A stretch of 64,000 nucleotides of DNA from Streptomyces sp. AJS327 (GCF_013450295.1 NZ_SKBR01000001.1:686001-750000), one strand, 5' to 3'; positions 45,876 to 55,304 are shown, numbered from the stretch's first letter. Numbers and translations: made by a program. The notes: generated by a model not told the origin, from the sequence alone.

Positions 45876-45902
45876 ATGCACTTCATGCAGCTCTACGGCT
45901 GA
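45876..45902 (+). CDS. Candidate 8-residue leader peptide
   Basis: ATG-CAC-TTC-ATG-CAG-CTC-TAC-GGC-TGA encodes MHFMQLYG. It would be the first thing translated on a leaderless transcript. A perfect hairpin (45908-45924) starts 6 nt after its stop, and a second one precedes the glycosyltransferase ribosome-binding site. The arrangement resembles leader-peptide control of macrolide resistance genes; see findings. Confidence 0.45.
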   Translation: MHFMQLYG

Positions 45903-45907
45903 CTCCC

Positions 45908-45924
45908 CGGGCGCCGCGCGCCCG
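45908..45924 (+). terminator. Hairpin directly after the leader peptide
   Basis: CGGGCGC (45908-45914) and GCGCCCG (45918-45924) pair around a 3-nt loop. It may act as an attenuator terminator; there is no T run. Confidence 0.5.
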
Positions 45925-45998
45925 CCCCGCTCCGGTTGAGCGTCACCGCCGCCAGTGTGCCGTGACCGCTCCCGGGGCTCCGAGTCATGCCCGTCTTC

Positions 45999-46024
45999 CG
46001 GCCGCCCACCGAGGGTGGCGGCCG
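45999..46024 (+). promoter_or_regulatory. Hairpin upstream of the glycosyltransferase ribosome-binding site
   Basis: CGGCCGCCCACC (45999-46010) and GGTGGCGGCCG (46014-46024) form 11 pairs with a single bulged C. It ends 10 nt before the GAGAAG ribosome-binding site. Confidence 0.55.
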
Positions 46025-46047
46025 CTCGAACAACGAGAAGAGCGCTC

Positions 46048-47220
46048 ATGTCCCGTCGTGCCCATATCGCGATGATCGGTGTGCCCGCCGTCAGCCACGT
46101 CCTGCCCAGCCTGGAGGTCATCCGGGAGCTGGTGGACCGTGGCCACCGGGTCACCTACGCCAACGACCGTGCCGTGGAGGAGCTGGTCACCGGCGTCGGC
46201 GCCGAGTTCGTGCCCTACGTCTCCGGTCTGCCGGTCGCCGACAACGACTGGCCGGCCGACCCGATCGCCGCCATGGACGTCTTCCTGGACGACAACATCC
46301 GGATGCTGCCGCAGCTGCGCGCCGTATACGAGACGGATCCGGCCGACCTCTACCTGTACGACATCGGTTCCTACGCGGCCCGCGCGCTCGCCGAGGCGCA
46401 GCGCCGACCGGTCGTGCAGCTCTCGCCCACCTTCGTCGCCTGGAGCGGCTACCAGGAGGAGGTCGGCGCGCAGCTCAAGAACCTGCCGGGCGCCACCGGG
46501 CACCTCGCGAAGTTCGCGGACTGGCTGGCCGACTCCGGCGCCACCACCACCGACGTGGACACCTTCGCCGGGCGGCCGCCGCGTGTGGTGGCGACGATCT
46601 CCGAGGCGATGCAGCCGAACGCGGACCGCGTCGACTCCGGGACGGTCACCTTCGTCGGGCCGTGCCCGGGACGCCGGGCGGAGCGGGAGAGCTGGCCCCG
46701 GCCGGCCGGCGCGGAACGGCTGTTGCTGGTCTCGCTCGGCTCGGCGGCCACCCGGCGGCCGGACTTCTACCGCCGGTGCCTGGCCGCCTTCGGCGACCTG
46801 CCCGGCTGGCACGTGGTGCTCCAGATCGGCAAGTACACCGACCCCGAGGTGCTCGGCCCGCTCCCGGCGAACGTCGAGACGCACCCCTGGGTCCCGCAGC
46901 TGGCGGTGCTGGAGCAGGCCGACGCCTTCGTCACCCACGCGGGGATGGGCGGCTGCGGCGAGGGGCTGTACACCAGCGTCCCGATGATCGCCGTACCCGG
47001 CAACAGCGAGCAGGTGATGAACGCCGACCGGCTCGCGGAGCTGGGCGTCGCCCGGCATCTCGACCCGGAGGCCGACGCGGAGACGCTCCGCTCCGCGTTG
47101 CTGGAGCTGACCGGTGATCCGGAGGTGGCCGCGAACTGCGCCCGCCTGCGCGCCCGTGCCCGCGCCGAGGGCGGCGCCGAGCGGGCCGCCACCCTGCTGG
47201 AGGAGGTGCTGCGCGGCTAG
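46048..47220 (+). CDS. Macrolide-type UDP-glycosyltransferase (OleD/Mgt family)
   Basis: GT-B fold, GT1 family enzyme; relatives glucosylate and inactivate macrolides and other phenolics. 390 residues, normal length. Catalytic His17 lies in PAVSHVLPSLEVIRELV and the activating Asp in LYDIGSYAAR. The donor-site motif is THAGMGGCGEGLYTSVPMIA followed by VPGNSEQ. Similarity to remembered OleD sequence is strong along the whole length (RELVxRGHRVTYA, LVSLGSA, WVPQLAxLxQAD). ATG at 46048 with GAGAAG upstream. It probably gives intrinsic protection against glycosylatable antibiotics. No methyltransferase resistance gene is adjacent. Confidence 0.88.
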   Translation: MSRRAHIAMIGVPAVSHVLPSLEVIRELVDRGHRVTYANDRAVEELVTGVGAEFVPYVSGLPVADNDWPADPIAAMDVFLDDNIRMLPQLRAVYETDPADLYLYDIGSYAARALAEAQRRPVVQLSPTFVAWSGYQEEVGAQLKNLPGATGHLAKFADWLADSGATTTDVDTFAGRPPRVVATISEAMQPNADRVDSGTVTFVGPCPGRRAERESWPRPAGAERLLLVSLGSAATRRPDFYRRCLAAFGDLPGWHVVLQIGKYTDPEVLGPLPANVETHPWVPQLAVLEQADAFVTHAGMGGCGEGLYTSVPMIAVPGNSEQVMNADRLAELGVARHLDPEADAETLRSALLELTGDPEVAANCARLRARARAEGGAERAATLLEEVLRG

Positions 47221-47248
47221 GGATCCGGGGCCGTGCCACCGGCCCTGA

Positions 47249-47288
47249 GGACCGGGCCGGGTGTGCCTCACGCGCCCGGCCCGGGTCC
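47249..47288. terminator. Terminator between glycosyltransferase and rsmE
   Basis: GGACCGGGCCGGG (47249-47261) and CCCGGCCCGGGTCC (47275-47288) pair with one bulged G. It lies between convergent genes and may be bidirectional. Confidence 0.7.
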
Positions 47289-47354
47289 GCCGGTCCGCGC
47301 CGCGCTGCCGGTCCCCGTGCGGCGCCGGTCAGCTCCGGCGGCCCGCGCGGGCGG

Positions 47355-48095
47355 TCAACTCCAGCGACCCGTACGGGACATGAGCAGCGCGGTCGCGGCC
47401 GGTCCCGCCGTCGAGGTGCGCAGCACCGTCGGCCCGAGCCGGTACGGCAGGGCGCCCGCCTCCTCGAACACGGCCAGCTCCTCGGGTGCGACGCCGCCCT
47501 CCGGCCCGACGACCAGCACGATCTCCCCGCCGTCCACCGGGAGCGGCGCGGTCGCCAGCGGCTGCTCGGCCTCCTCGTGCAGCACCGCGGCGAACGCGGC
47601 GCCGGACAGCAGCGGGGCCAGCTCCCGTGTCGCGGTGAGGTCGGCCACCGTGGGGAACCGCAGCCGACGCGACTGCTTCCCCGCCTCCCGGGCGGTGGCG
47701 CGCCACTTGGCCAGCGACTTCCGCCCGCGCTCGCCCTTCCACAGGGTCACGCAGCGGGCCGCCGCCCACGGGACCACGGCGTCGACCCCGGTCTCCGTCA
47801 TGGTCTCCACGGCCAGCTCGCCCCGGTCCCCCTTCGGCAGGGCCTGCACCACCGTGATCCGGGGCCGGGGTTCCGGCTCGGTCCGCAGCGCGTCGACCGC
47901 GACCTCCAGGGTGTCCTTCCCGGAGACCTCGGCGACGGTGCCGACCGCACCGGTGCCCGCGCCGTCCGTCAGCACGATCGGCTCCCCGGCGCGCAGCCGC
48001 CGCACGGTCACCGCGTGCCGTCCCTCGGGACCGTCCAGCGTCACCGTGCCGACCGTCAGCCGACCCTCGTCGACGAGGAAGACCGGCGCCGTCAC
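47355..48095 (-). CDS. rsmE: 16S rRNA (uracil-1498-N3)-methyltransferase
   Basis: SPOUT methyltransferase of the 30S decoding region. 246 residues: a PUA-like N-terminus (VFLVDEGRLTVGTVTLDGPE, then HAVTVRRLRAGEPI) and a trefoil-knot domain with LVVGPEGGVAPEE and LGPTVLRTSTAGPAA. The GTG at 48095 overlaps the TGA of the preceding oxidoreductase (GTGA) and has GGGGAG 5 nt upstream. Continued translation from hrcA-dnaJ is broken by a 177-nt gap ahead of the oxidoreductase. Confidence 0.93.
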   Translation of the reverse strand: MTAPVFLVDEGRLTVGTVTLDGPEGRHAVTVRRLRAGEPIVLTDGAGTGAVGTVAEVSGKDTLEVAVDALRTEPEPRPRITVVQALPKGDRGELAVETMTETGVDAVVPWAAARCVTLWKGERGRKSLAKWRATAREAGKQSRRLRFPTVADLTATRELAPLLSGAAFAAVLHEEAEQPLATAPLPVDGGEIVLVVGPEGGVAPEELAVFEEAGALPYRLGPTVLRTSTAGPAATALLMSRTGRWS

Positions 48096-49354
48096 CAGGC
48101 GCTCCCCGCCTCCGGCGTGCCCGGCCGGGACGTGCCCGGCCCGGGGTCGCGGGTGGCGGCGCCGCCGCGGGCGGTGAGCCCATGACGTGCCTCCGCCAGC
48201 TCGGCGACGAGCACCTCCACCAGCCGGGCGGCGGGCAGTTCGCGCGCCAGCCGGTGTCCCTGCCCCGCCCACAGCGCCATCGCCTGCGGGTCGCCCGCGG
48301 CCGCCGCGGCCTTCCGCAGCCCGGCCGTCAGGTAGTGGACCTGCGGGTAGGCGGCGGGCGCGTACCGGCCGTGCTCCTCGATGAAGCGGTTGGTCAGCCC
48401 GCGCGCGGGACGCCCGGAGAACGCGCGGGTGATCTCGGTGCGGGTGAAGACCGGGTCGAGCAGGGCCCGTTTGTGCAGCGGGTGGGCGCCGGACTCCGGG
48501 CAGATCAGGAAGGCGGTGCCCAGCTGCGCGGCGCTCGCCCCGGCGGCGAGCACGGCGGCGACCTGCCCGCCGCGCATCAGCCCCCCGGCGGCGATGAGCG
48601 GCAGCCGCACCGTCTCCCGGACCTGGGTCAGCAGGGCGAGCAGCCCGAGGCCGCCGCCGTTCCGCTCGTCGCGCGGACTGTCCACGTGGGTGCTCTGGTG
48701 GCCGCCCGCCTCGGTGCCCTGGAGACAGACCGCGTCCGCGCCCGCCTCCTCGGCGGCCAGCGCCTCGACGAGGGTGGTGGCCGTGACGACGGTCTGGCTG
48801 CCGGCCCGCGCGAGGCGCTCCAGCACCTCGGGGGAGGGGCAGCCGAAGGTGAAGGAGACCACCGGCACCGGCTCGTCGAGCAGGACGGCCAGCTTCTCCT
48901 GGTACGCGTCGTCCGCGGCACCGTCCGTGGAGCCCAGCGGCACCTCGTACCAGGCGGCCTCCGGGGCCAGTTGCTCCCGGTACACCTCGACGGCCGCGGG
49001 GTCCCCGGTGGGGGGCTGCGGCATGAAGAGGTTGACGGCGAAGGGCCGGTCGGTCAGTCCGCGCAGCTCCCGCACCTCGTCACGCATCGCCGCGGGGCTC
49101 TTGTAGCCCGCGGCGAGCGAGCCCAGCCCGCCCGCTCCGCTGACGGCGGCGGCCAGCCGCGGGCCGGAGGTGCCGCCCGCCATCGGTGCCTGCACCACGG
49201 GGTAGGGCGCGAGCGCGGCGAACCAGGTCGACATCGCGGCCGAGGCGGAGGGGGCGGCGGTCAGGGCCGAGGCCACCGGACCGGACCGGGGGGACCCGGA
49301 GGACGGGTCCGGGGAGGGCGACGACGGTGACGCGGAAGGCGGCGGGGTCGGCAT
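48092..49354 (-). CDS. Nitronate monooxygenase family FMN oxidoreductase
   Basis: 420 residues of the NMO/2-nitropropane dioxygenase TIM-barrel family, FMN-dependent oxidation of nitronates such as propionate-3-nitronate. Landmarks: PVVQAPMAGGTSGPRLAAAV, LGSLAAGYKSP, FTFGCPSPEVL, CLQGTEAGGHQSTH (catalytic-His segment) and AAGGLMRGGQVAAVLAAGAS. The 40 residues before MSTWFAALAPYP are low complexity, so the ATG at 49234 is an alternative start. ATG 49354 follows CAGGAT (49361-49366) by 6 nt. Translationally coupled to rsmE. Confidence 0.88.
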   Translation of the reverse strand: MPTPPPSASPSSPSPDPSSGSPRSGPVASALTAAPSASAAMSTWFAALAPYPVVQAPMAGGTSGPRLAAAVSGAGGLGSLAAGYKSPAAMRDEVRELRGLTDRPFAVNLFMPQPPTGDPAAVEVYREQLAPEAAWYEVPLGSTDGAADDAYQEKLAVLLDEPVPVVSFTFGCPSPEVLERLARAGSQTVVTATTLVEALAAEEAGADAVCLQGTEAGGHQSTHVDSPRDERNGGGLGLLALLTQVRETVRLPLIAAGGLMRGGQVAAVLAAGASAAQLGTAFLICPESGAHPLHKRALLDPVFTRTEITRAFSGRPARGLTNRFIEEHGRYAPAAYPQVHYLTAGLRKAAAAAGDPQAMALWAGQGHRLARELPAARLVEVLVAELAEARHGLTARGGAATRDPGPGTSRPGTPEAGSAW

Positions 49355-49531
49355 GGCCACATCCTGCCACGCGGGTGGCGCGCCCCCGTGGGGTGGGCTT
49401 CCCGCCCCGGCGGGTGGCCCGGGACGGCGTCCGGTGCGCGGCTTCCGGCGCCTCGCCGCGGCCCCGGCGGGGGACCTCCCCGGGCCTCGGGGCCTGGGGA
49501 CCGCGCGCCGGGCGCGGGCCGGGCTCCGGGA

Positions 49532-50659
49532 TCAGCGGCCGTTCCAGGCGTCCTTCAGGCGGGAGAAGAGGCCCTGCTGTCCGGGCTGGAACTGGCCCTG
49601 GGGCCGCTCCTCGCCGCGCAGCTGCGCCAGCCGCCGCAGCAACTCCTCCTGGTCGGGCTCCAGTTTGGTGGGTGTCGTCACCTCGACGTGCACGATCAGC
49701 TGGCCCCGGCCACCGCCGCGCAGATGGGTCACGCCGTGCTCGTGCAGCGGCACGGACTGGCCGGACTGCGTGCCCGGCCGGATGTCGATGTCCTTGACCC
49801 CGTCCAGCGTCTCCAGCGGGACCTTGGTGCCCAGCGCCGCCGCCGTCATCGGGATGGTGACCGTGCAGTGGAGGTCGTCGCCGCGCCGCTGGAAGGTCGG
49901 GTGCGCCTTCTCGTGGATCTCGACGTAGAGGTCGCCGGCCGGGCCGCCGCCGGGGCCGACCTCGCCCTCGCCCGCCAGCTGGATCCGGGTGCCGTTGTCC
50001 ACGCCCGCCGGGATCTTGACGGTGAGGCTGCGCCGCGAACGGACCCGGCCGTCTCCCGCGCACTCCGGGCACGGGGTGGGCACCACGGTGCCGAAGCCCT
50101 GGCACTGCGGGCAGGGGCGGGAGGTCATGACCTGACCCAGGAAGGAGCGCGTCACCTGCGAGACCTCGCCGCGGCCCCGGCACATGTCACAGGTCTGCGC
50201 GGAGGTGCCGGGGGCGGCGCCCTCACCGCTACAGGTACCGCAGACCACGGCCGTGTCGACCTGGATCTCCTTGGTGGTGCCGAACGCGGCCTCCTCCAGG
50301 TCGATGTCCAGCCGGATCATCGCGTCCTGGCCCCGCCGCGTGCGCGAGCGCGGCCCCCGCTGCGAGGCGGTGCCGAAGAACGCGTCCATGATGTCGGAGA
50401 AGTTGCCGAAGCCGCCGCCGAAGCCACCGGCCCCGCCGCCGCTGCTGTTCGGGTCCCCGCCGAGGTCGTAGACCTGCTTCTTCTGCGGGTCCGACAGCAC
50501 CTCGTAGGCGGTGTTGATCTCCTTGAACCGCTCCTGGGTCTTCGGGTCCGGGTTGACGTCCGGATGGAGTTCACGGGCGAGGCGGCGGAACGCCTTCTTG
50601 ATCTCGTCCTGCGAGGCGTCGCGCTGCACGCCGAGGACCGCGTAGTAGTCCGTCGCCAC
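49532..50659 (-). CDS. dnaJ: Chaperone DnaJ
   Basis: Hsp40 co-chaperone of DnaK. 375 residues: J domain (1-70, with HPDVN), a short Gly-rich linker, four zinc-finger repeats CxxCxGxG ([32 protein letters not shown]), then the substrate-binding C-terminal domains. GTG start immediately follows the hrcA stop (TAA-GTG, no gap). This is the HrcA-linked second DnaJ typical of streptomycetes; the dnaK-grpE-dnaJ operon is elsewhere. Heat induction through CIRCE is expected. Confidence 0.95.
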   Translation of the reverse strand: MATDYYAVLGVQRDASQDEIKKAFRRLARELHPDVNPDPKTQERFKEINTAYEVLSDPQKKQVYDLGGDPNSSGGGAGGFGGGFGNFSDIMDAFFGTASQRGPRSRTRRGQDAMIRLDIDLEEAAFGTTKEIQVDTAVVCGTCSGEGAAPGTSAQTCDMCRGRGEVSQVTRSFLGQVMTSRPCPQCQGFGTVVPTPCPECAGDGRVRSRRSLTVKIPAGVDNGTRIQLAGEGEVGPGGGPAGDLYVEIHEKAHPTFQRRGDDLHCTVTIPMTAAALGTKVPLETLDGVKDIDIRPGTQSGQSVPLHEHGVTHLRGGGRGQLIVHVEVTTPTKLEPDQEELLRRLAQLRGEERPQGQFQPGQQGLFSRLKDAWNGR

Positions 50660-51676
50660 TTACGACTCCGCCAGGATCTGTCCGACGTACCGTGCCACTG
50701 CGCGTACAGCTCCCATCGTTCCGGGGTAGTCCATGCGGGTCGGGCCGACCACACCGAGTTTGGCGACCGCCTCGTCGCCCGAACCGTAGCCGACCGATAC
50801 GACTGATGTGGAACTCAGGCCCTCGTGGGCGTTCTCATGTCCGATCCGGACGGTCATGCCCGGATCCTTGGCCTCGCCCAGCAGTTTGAGGAGCACCACC
50901 TGCTCCTCCAGCGCCTCCAGCACCGGCCGGATGACCAGCGGGAAGTCCTGCCCGAAACGGGCGAGGTTGGCGGTGCCGCCGATCATCAGCCGCTCCTCCG
51001 TCTCCTCGACCAGCGTCTCCAGCAGGGTCGCCAGAACCGAGGAGATGGTGGCCCGGTCGTCGGCGTCGAAGGCGTCCGGCAGGTCCTGCACCAGCGGCGG
51101 CACCTCGGTGAAGCGCTGCCCCACGACCCGGCTGTTCAGCCGGGCACGCAGGTCCGCCAGCGTGGTCTCGCCGATGGGCGCCGGGCAGTCGATCACGCGC
51201 TGCTCGACGCGGCCGGTGTCGGTGATCAGCACCAGCATCAGCCGGGCGGGCGCCAGCGCCAGCAACTCCACGTGCCGCACCGTCGAGCGGGTCAGCGAGG
51301 GGTACTGGACGACCGCGACCTGCCGGGTCAGCTGCGCCAGCAGCCGTACCGTCCGGCCCACGACGTCGTCCAGGTCGACGGCGCCGTCCAGGAAGTTCTG
51401 GATGGCCCGCCGCTCGGGAGTGGAGAGCGGCCGGACGTTCGCGAGCTTGTCCACGAAGAGCCGGTAGCCCTTGTCGGTGGGGATGCGCCCGGCGCTGGTG
51501 TGCGGCTGGGCGATGAACCCCTCCTCCTCCAGCGCGGCCATGTCGTTGCGGACCGTGGCCGGGGACACCTGGAGGTTGTGGCGCTCGGTGAGCGCCTTGG
51601 AGCCGACCGGCTCCTCGGTGCCCACGTAGTCCTGGACAATGGCACGCAGGACCTCCAGTCTCCGTTCACTGAGCAC
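50660..51676 (-). CDS. hrcA: Heat-inducible transcription repressor HrcA
   Basis: Repressor of groE/dnaJ-type genes, binding CIRCE. 338 residues. N-terminal winged helix ([20 protein letters not shown], then [20 protein letters not shown] and [18 protein letters not shown]), a GAF-like dimer core and C-terminal [26 protein letters not shown] palindrome 71 nt upstream shows autoregulation. Operon partner dnaJ follows directly. Confidence 0.96.
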   Translation of the reverse strand: MLSERRLEVLRAIVQDYVGTEEPVGSKALTERHNLQVSPATVRNDMAALEEEGFIAQPHTSAGRIPTDKGYRLFVDKLANVRPLSTPERRAIQNFLDGAVDLDDVVGRTVRLLAQLTRQVAVVQYPSLTRSTVRHVELLALAPARLMLVLITDTGRVEQRVIDCPAPIGETTLADLRARLNSRVVGQRFTEVPPLVQDLPDAFDADDRATISSVLATLLETLVEETEERLMIGGTANLARFGQDFPLVIRPVLEALEEQVVLLKLLGEAKDPGMTVRIGHENAHEGLSSTSVVSVGYGSGDEAVAKLGVVGPTRMDYPGTMGAVRAVARYVGQILAES

Positions 51677-51747
51677 CGCGCACCTCCCGTCCGGCGTCGT
51701 CTCGTCCCTGGAGTCCGGTCACGGCCGGTCACCTCCAGTCACTTCGC

Positions 51748-51774
51748 CTGGCACTCGCCCGCGGAGAGTGCCAG
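51748..51774. promoter_or_regulatory. CIRCE operator of hrcA-dnaJ
   Basis: CTGGCACTC (51748-51756) and GAGTGCCAG (51766-51774) are perfect inverted arms with the canonical 9-nt spacer; the core matches the CIRCE consensus (TTAGCACTC-N9-GAGTGCTAA) with GC-shifted ends. Confidence 0.92.
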
Positions 51775-51786
51775 TCGCCCCGAGCC

Positions 51787-51817
51787 AGTGTACGGCCGGT
51801 AGCCACCGGCCGGGCAA
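51787..51817 (-). promoter_or_regulatory. hrcA promoter
   Basis: On the minus strand TTGCCC (51812-51817) and TACACT (51787-51792) are separated by 19 nt, placing transcription start at or next to CIRCE. The remaining 51818-52025 shows no feature. Confidence 0.5.
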
Positions 51818-52037
51818 GGGTGGCCGGATCCGGTGCCCTCTCCTGGCCGTTCACCCGGATTCGTCCGCGTACTCCGGGAGTTCACCCCCTCCCCTGACAG
51901 GCGCTGCCGGGTGCCCGGCACCGCCCCGCCGTCACTCCCCGTGCTCACACCGTTCCCCCGCGTCGGCCGCGCCTCCCGGGGGCCGACCCGGGGCGCGGGG
52001 CGGGGGCGCGCGCCGGGCTTCCCGCTAGGGTCGGCGC

Positions 52038-52862
52038 ATGACAGCGCGGAACGAGAACCCGGGCCCGGAGACGGTGCCGGTACGGCCGGACGACCGGGGG
52101 CCGGGACGGCCGGAACACCCGGGGCCGGGCGGCCCGGGGGCGGACGCCGCCGCGCCCCCCGCGCGCTGGGAGCACCTCGCGCCCGGTGTGGCCCGCCGTC
52201 GTCTCCCCGGCTGGGACGCCACCGTCGGGGCGATCGCCGGGGACGGGGGCACGCTGCTGGTGGACTCCGGGTCCTCGCTCCGCGAGGGGGCCGGGATCCG
52301 CCGGGAGGTGGTGGAGCTGTTCGGCCGCCCGGTGACCCATGTGGCGCTCACCCACGGGCACTTCGACCACGTTCTGGGCACCGCCGCCTTCGCGGGGGTG
52401 CGGGTGTACGGCGCGGTGGGGCTGGCCGGGCGGCTCGCCGAGGGGCGGGAGGCGCTGCGCGGCGGCGCCCTGGCGCAGGGGCTGTCGCCCCACGACACGG
52501 ACGAGGCGCTGGACGTGCTGGTCGTCCCGGACCACCCGGTCTCCGGCGAACTCACCCTGACGCTCGGGGAGCGGGAGGTGCTGCTCGCCAACCTGGGCCC
52601 CGCGCACAGCGGTCACGACCTGGTGGTGTGCGTTCCCGGCGAGCGGGAGGTGGTCTTCTGCGGGGACCTGGTGGAGGAGTCCGGGGAGCCGCAGGCCGGG
52701 CGGGACGCCGTCCCGGCCCGCTGGCCCGCCGCCCTGGACCGGCTGCTGGAGCTGGGCGGGGAGGACGCGCGGTACGTGCCGGGGCACGGGGCTGTCGTCG
52801 ACGCGGACTTCGTACGGGCCCAACGGGACCAGCTGGCCCGCCGGTTCGGCGTCGGCGGCTGA
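52038..52862 (+). CDS. MBL-fold metallo-hydrolase
   Basis: 274 residues. A disordered Pro/Gly N-terminus (1-45) precedes a metallo-beta-lactamase domain with LLVDSGSSLREG, THGHFDHVLG (HxHxDH), GPAHSGHDLVV (third His), FCGDLVEESG (bridging Asp) and YVPGHGAVVD (last His). It resembles class B enzymes and thioesterase/quorum-type hydrolases; substrate unknown. ATG at 52038 follows TAGGGT (52026-52031) by 6 nt, so it is probably leaderless. Confidence 0.85.
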   Translation: MTARNENPGPETVPVRPDDRGPGRPEHPGPGGPGADAAAPPARWEHLAPGVARRRLPGWDATVGAIAGDGGTLLVDSGSSLREGAGIRREVVELFGRPVTHVALTHGHFDHVLGTAAFAGVRVYGAVGLAGRLAEGREALRGGALAQGLSPHDTDEALDVLVVPDHPVSGELTLTLGEREVLLANLGPAHSGHDLVVCVPGEREVVFCGDLVEESGEPQAGRDAVPARWPAALDRLLELGGEDARYVPGHGAVVDADFVRAQRDQLARRFGVGG

Positions 52863-53020
52863 CCCGCGCCCCGCCCCACCGGACGCCGGTGCGGTGACCC
52901 GGCCCGCGCGCCGGGCGGTGAGGCGACCGGGGTGGCGGGGTGGGATGGGGACGGGAGCGGCCGTGGGGGAGAACCCGCCGGGGAGAAGCGGGGGACAACC
53001 CTCGGGGGAGAATGGGCCGC

Positions 53021-53857
53021 ATGCGTGGTCGTCACTACAGCCCGGACCTCACCCCACCGTGGAAGAAGCGGCGGCCGGTGCCCGAAGTCCCGGCGGAGCC
53101 CGGCCTGGTGGTCGAGGAGCCCAGCACCGGATTCTGCGGCGCGGTGATCCGCTGCGAGAAGACCGCGGGGGGAGTGACGGTCACCCTGGAGGACCGCTTC
53201 GGCCGTCCCCGGGTCTTCCCCCTCGTCCCCGGCGGTTTCCTGCTGGAGGGCGCGCCGGTCACTCTGGTGCGGCCGGCTGGTGGCCGGGACGCCGCCCCCG
53301 CGCGGCCCCGACTGACGGCCTCCGGGTCGATCGCGGTGCCGGACGCCAGGGCGCGGGTGGCGCGCGCCGGGCGTATCTACGTGGAGGGGCGGCACGACGC
53401 CGAGCTGGTCGAGCGGGTGTGGGGCGACGACCTGCGCGTCGAGGGCGTGGTGGTGGAGTACCTGGAGGGGGTCGACGACCTCCCGGCGATCGTGGAGGAG
53501 TTCGGGCCCACCCCCGGGGCGCGGCTGGGCGTGCTCGTCGACCACCTGGTGCCCGGGTCGAAGGAGTCGGCGATCGCCGGGCGGGTGAGCGGCCCGGACG
53601 TGCTGGTGGTGGGGCATCCCTATGTCGACGTCTGGGAGGCGGTGAAGCCGTCCTCGCTGGGTATCGACGCCTGGCCCCGGGTGCCGCGCGGGCAGGACTG
53701 GAAGACCGGGGTGTGCCGGGCGCTGGGGTGGCCGGAGAACACCGGCGCGGCCTGGCGGCGGGTGCTGGGCGCGGTGCGCAGCTACCGGGATCTGGAGCCC
53801 GAGCTGCTCGGCCGGGTCGAGGAGCTGATCGACTTCGTCACCGTCCCTGCGGACTGA
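53021..53857 (+). CDS. DUF3097 family protein
   Basis: 278 residues. MRGRHYSPDLTPPWKKRRPV and PEVPAEPGLVVEEPSTGFCG begin a domain recognised as DUF3097. The central segment RIYVEGRHDAELVERVWGDD followed by LGVLVDHLVPGSKES has a Toprim-like look (Glu after a strand; DH-x-V-P-G-S-K). LVVGHPYVDVWEAVKPSSLG follows. This hints at nucleic-acid metabolism, but no function is established. ATG at 53021 was preferred over 53012 because GGGGAG is 10 nt away. Confidence 0.8.
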   Translation: MRGRHYSPDLTPPWKKRRPVPEVPAEPGLVVEEPSTGFCGAVIRCEKTAGGVTVTLEDRFGRPRVFPLVPGGFLLEGAPVTLVRPAGGRDAAPARPRLTASGSIAVPDARARVARAGRIYVEGRHDAELVERVWGDDLRVEGVVVEYLEGVDDLPAIVEEFGPTPGARLGVLVDHLVPGSKESAIAGRVSGPDVLVVGHPYVDVWEAVKPSSLGIDAWPRVPRGQDWKTGVCRALGWPENTGAAWRRVLGAVRSYRDLEPELLGRVEELIDFVTVPAD

Positions 53858-53923
53858 TCGGCGCCGGTACCGCTCCGCTCCCGGTCCGTCGAGCGGGCTC
53901 CGCCGGGATGGTGCAATGGAGGC

Positions 53924-55162
53924 ATGCCCTCCGCACTCCCCGACGGCGAAGCCGTGCCCGAGGACGGCTCGCTCCCGGCGTCCGCCCTCGCCGCCACGGC
54001 CGACCGTCCGCTCGGCTTCTACCTGCACGTCCCGTTCTGCGCCAGCCGCTGCGGGTACTGCGACTTCAACACGTACACCGCGAGTGAGCTGGGGGATGGC
54101 GGGGGCGTGGCCGTCTCCCGGGAGAGCTACGCGGACACCCTCGCCGCCGAGGTACGGCTGGCCCGCCGGGTGCTGGGGGAGGACCCTCGGCCCGTCGAGA
54201 CGGTCTTCGTCGGCGGCGGCACCCCCACCCTGCTGCCCCCCGCCGACCTCGGCCGGATGCTGGAGGCGGTGCGGGCCGAGTTCGGGCTCGCGGACGACGC
54301 GGAGATCACCACCGAGGCCAACCCGGAGTCGGTCGACGCCGCCTCGCTGGCGGCGCTGCGCGAGGCCGGGTTCACCCGGGTGTCGTTCGGGATGCAGAGC
54401 GCCCGGGCGCACGTCCTTCGGGTGCTGGACCGCACCCACACCCCGGGGCGGCCCGAGGAGTGCGTGGCCGAGGCCCGCGCGGCCGGATTCGACCACGTCA
54501 ACCTGGACCTGATCTACGGCACCCCGGGGGAGAGCGACGAGGACTGGCGCGCCACCCTCGACGCCGCCCTGGGCGCCGGTCCGGACCACGTCTCCGCCTA
54601 CGCGCTGATCGTGGAGGAGGGCACCGGGCTGGCCCGCCGCGTGCGGCGCGGCGAGATCCCGATGACCGACGACGACGCCCACGCCGACCGCTACCTGCTG
54701 ACCGAGGAGCGGCTCTCCGCCGCCGGGATGAGCTGGTACGAGGTCTCCAACTGGGCGGTGTCCGGGGACCTTTCGGCGCGCTGCCGACACAACGAGCTGT
54801 ACTGGACGGGCGCCGACTGGTGGGGCGCGGGCCCCGGCGCGCACAGCCACGTGGGCGGCGTGCGCTGGTGGAACGTCAAGCATCCTGCCGCCTACGCGCG
54901 GGCGCTCACCGAGGGCCGGTCGCCGGGCGCGGGCCGGGAGCTGCTGTCGGCGGAGGACCGGCGGGTGGAGCGGATCCTGCTGGAGCTGCGGCTGGCGCGC
55001 GGCTGCCCGCTCGACCTGCTCACCGAGGAGGGCCGGAAGGCCGCCGGGCGCGCTCGCGACGACGGGCTGCTGGAGCCGGGCGCGCACGAGGGCGGCCGGG
55101 CCGTGCTCACGCTGCGCGGGCGGTTGCTGGCGGACGCGGTCGTCCGCGAACTCGTCGACTGA
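53924..55162 (+). CDS. hemW: Radical SAM heme chaperone HemW
   Basis: 412 residues, often mis-annotated as coproporphyrinogen III oxidase. Cys39, Cys43 and Cys46 in YLHVPFCASRCGYCDFNTY bind the 4Fe-4S cluster; an additional Cys is absent in the HemN manner, fitting HemW, which carries heme to respiratory proteins. VGGGTPTLLPPADL, TTEANPESVD, RVSFGMQSA and NLDLIYGTPGES are standard motifs; a winged-helix HemN_C domain ends it. It is often upstream of hrcA, as here though on the opposite strand. TGCAAT ends 6 nt before the ATG. Confidence 0.92.
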   Translation: MPSALPDGEAVPEDGSLPASALAATADRPLGFYLHVPFCASRCGYCDFNTYTASELGDGGGVAVSRESYADTLAAEVRLARRVLGEDPRPVETVFVGGGTPTLLPPADLGRMLEAVRAEFGLADDAEITTEANPESVDAASLAALREAGFTRVSFGMQSARAHVLRVLDRTHTPGRPEECVAEARAAGFDHVNLDLIYGTPGESDEDWRATLDAALGAGPDHVSAYALIVEEGTGLARRVRRGEIPMTDDDAHADRYLLTEERLSAAGMSWYEVSNWAVSGDLSARCRHNELYWTGADWWGAGPGAHSHVGGVRWWNVKHPAAYARALTEGRSPGAGRELLSAEDRRVERILLELRLARGCPLDLLTEEGRKAAGRARDDGLLEPGAHEGGRAVLTLRGRLLADAVVRELVD

Positions 55163-55304
55163 CGGCCCGCCAGCCGGTCCCGTCCGTTCCGTCTCCCGGC
55201 TGTCTCCCGCCGCCCGCCCCGGCCGCCGGTGGGGCCCGTCGCGCTCCCGGGCCGGGTTCCCGGTGGGCGGCCCGGCGGCGGGAGGTGCCCGGTAGCATCG
55301 CCGT

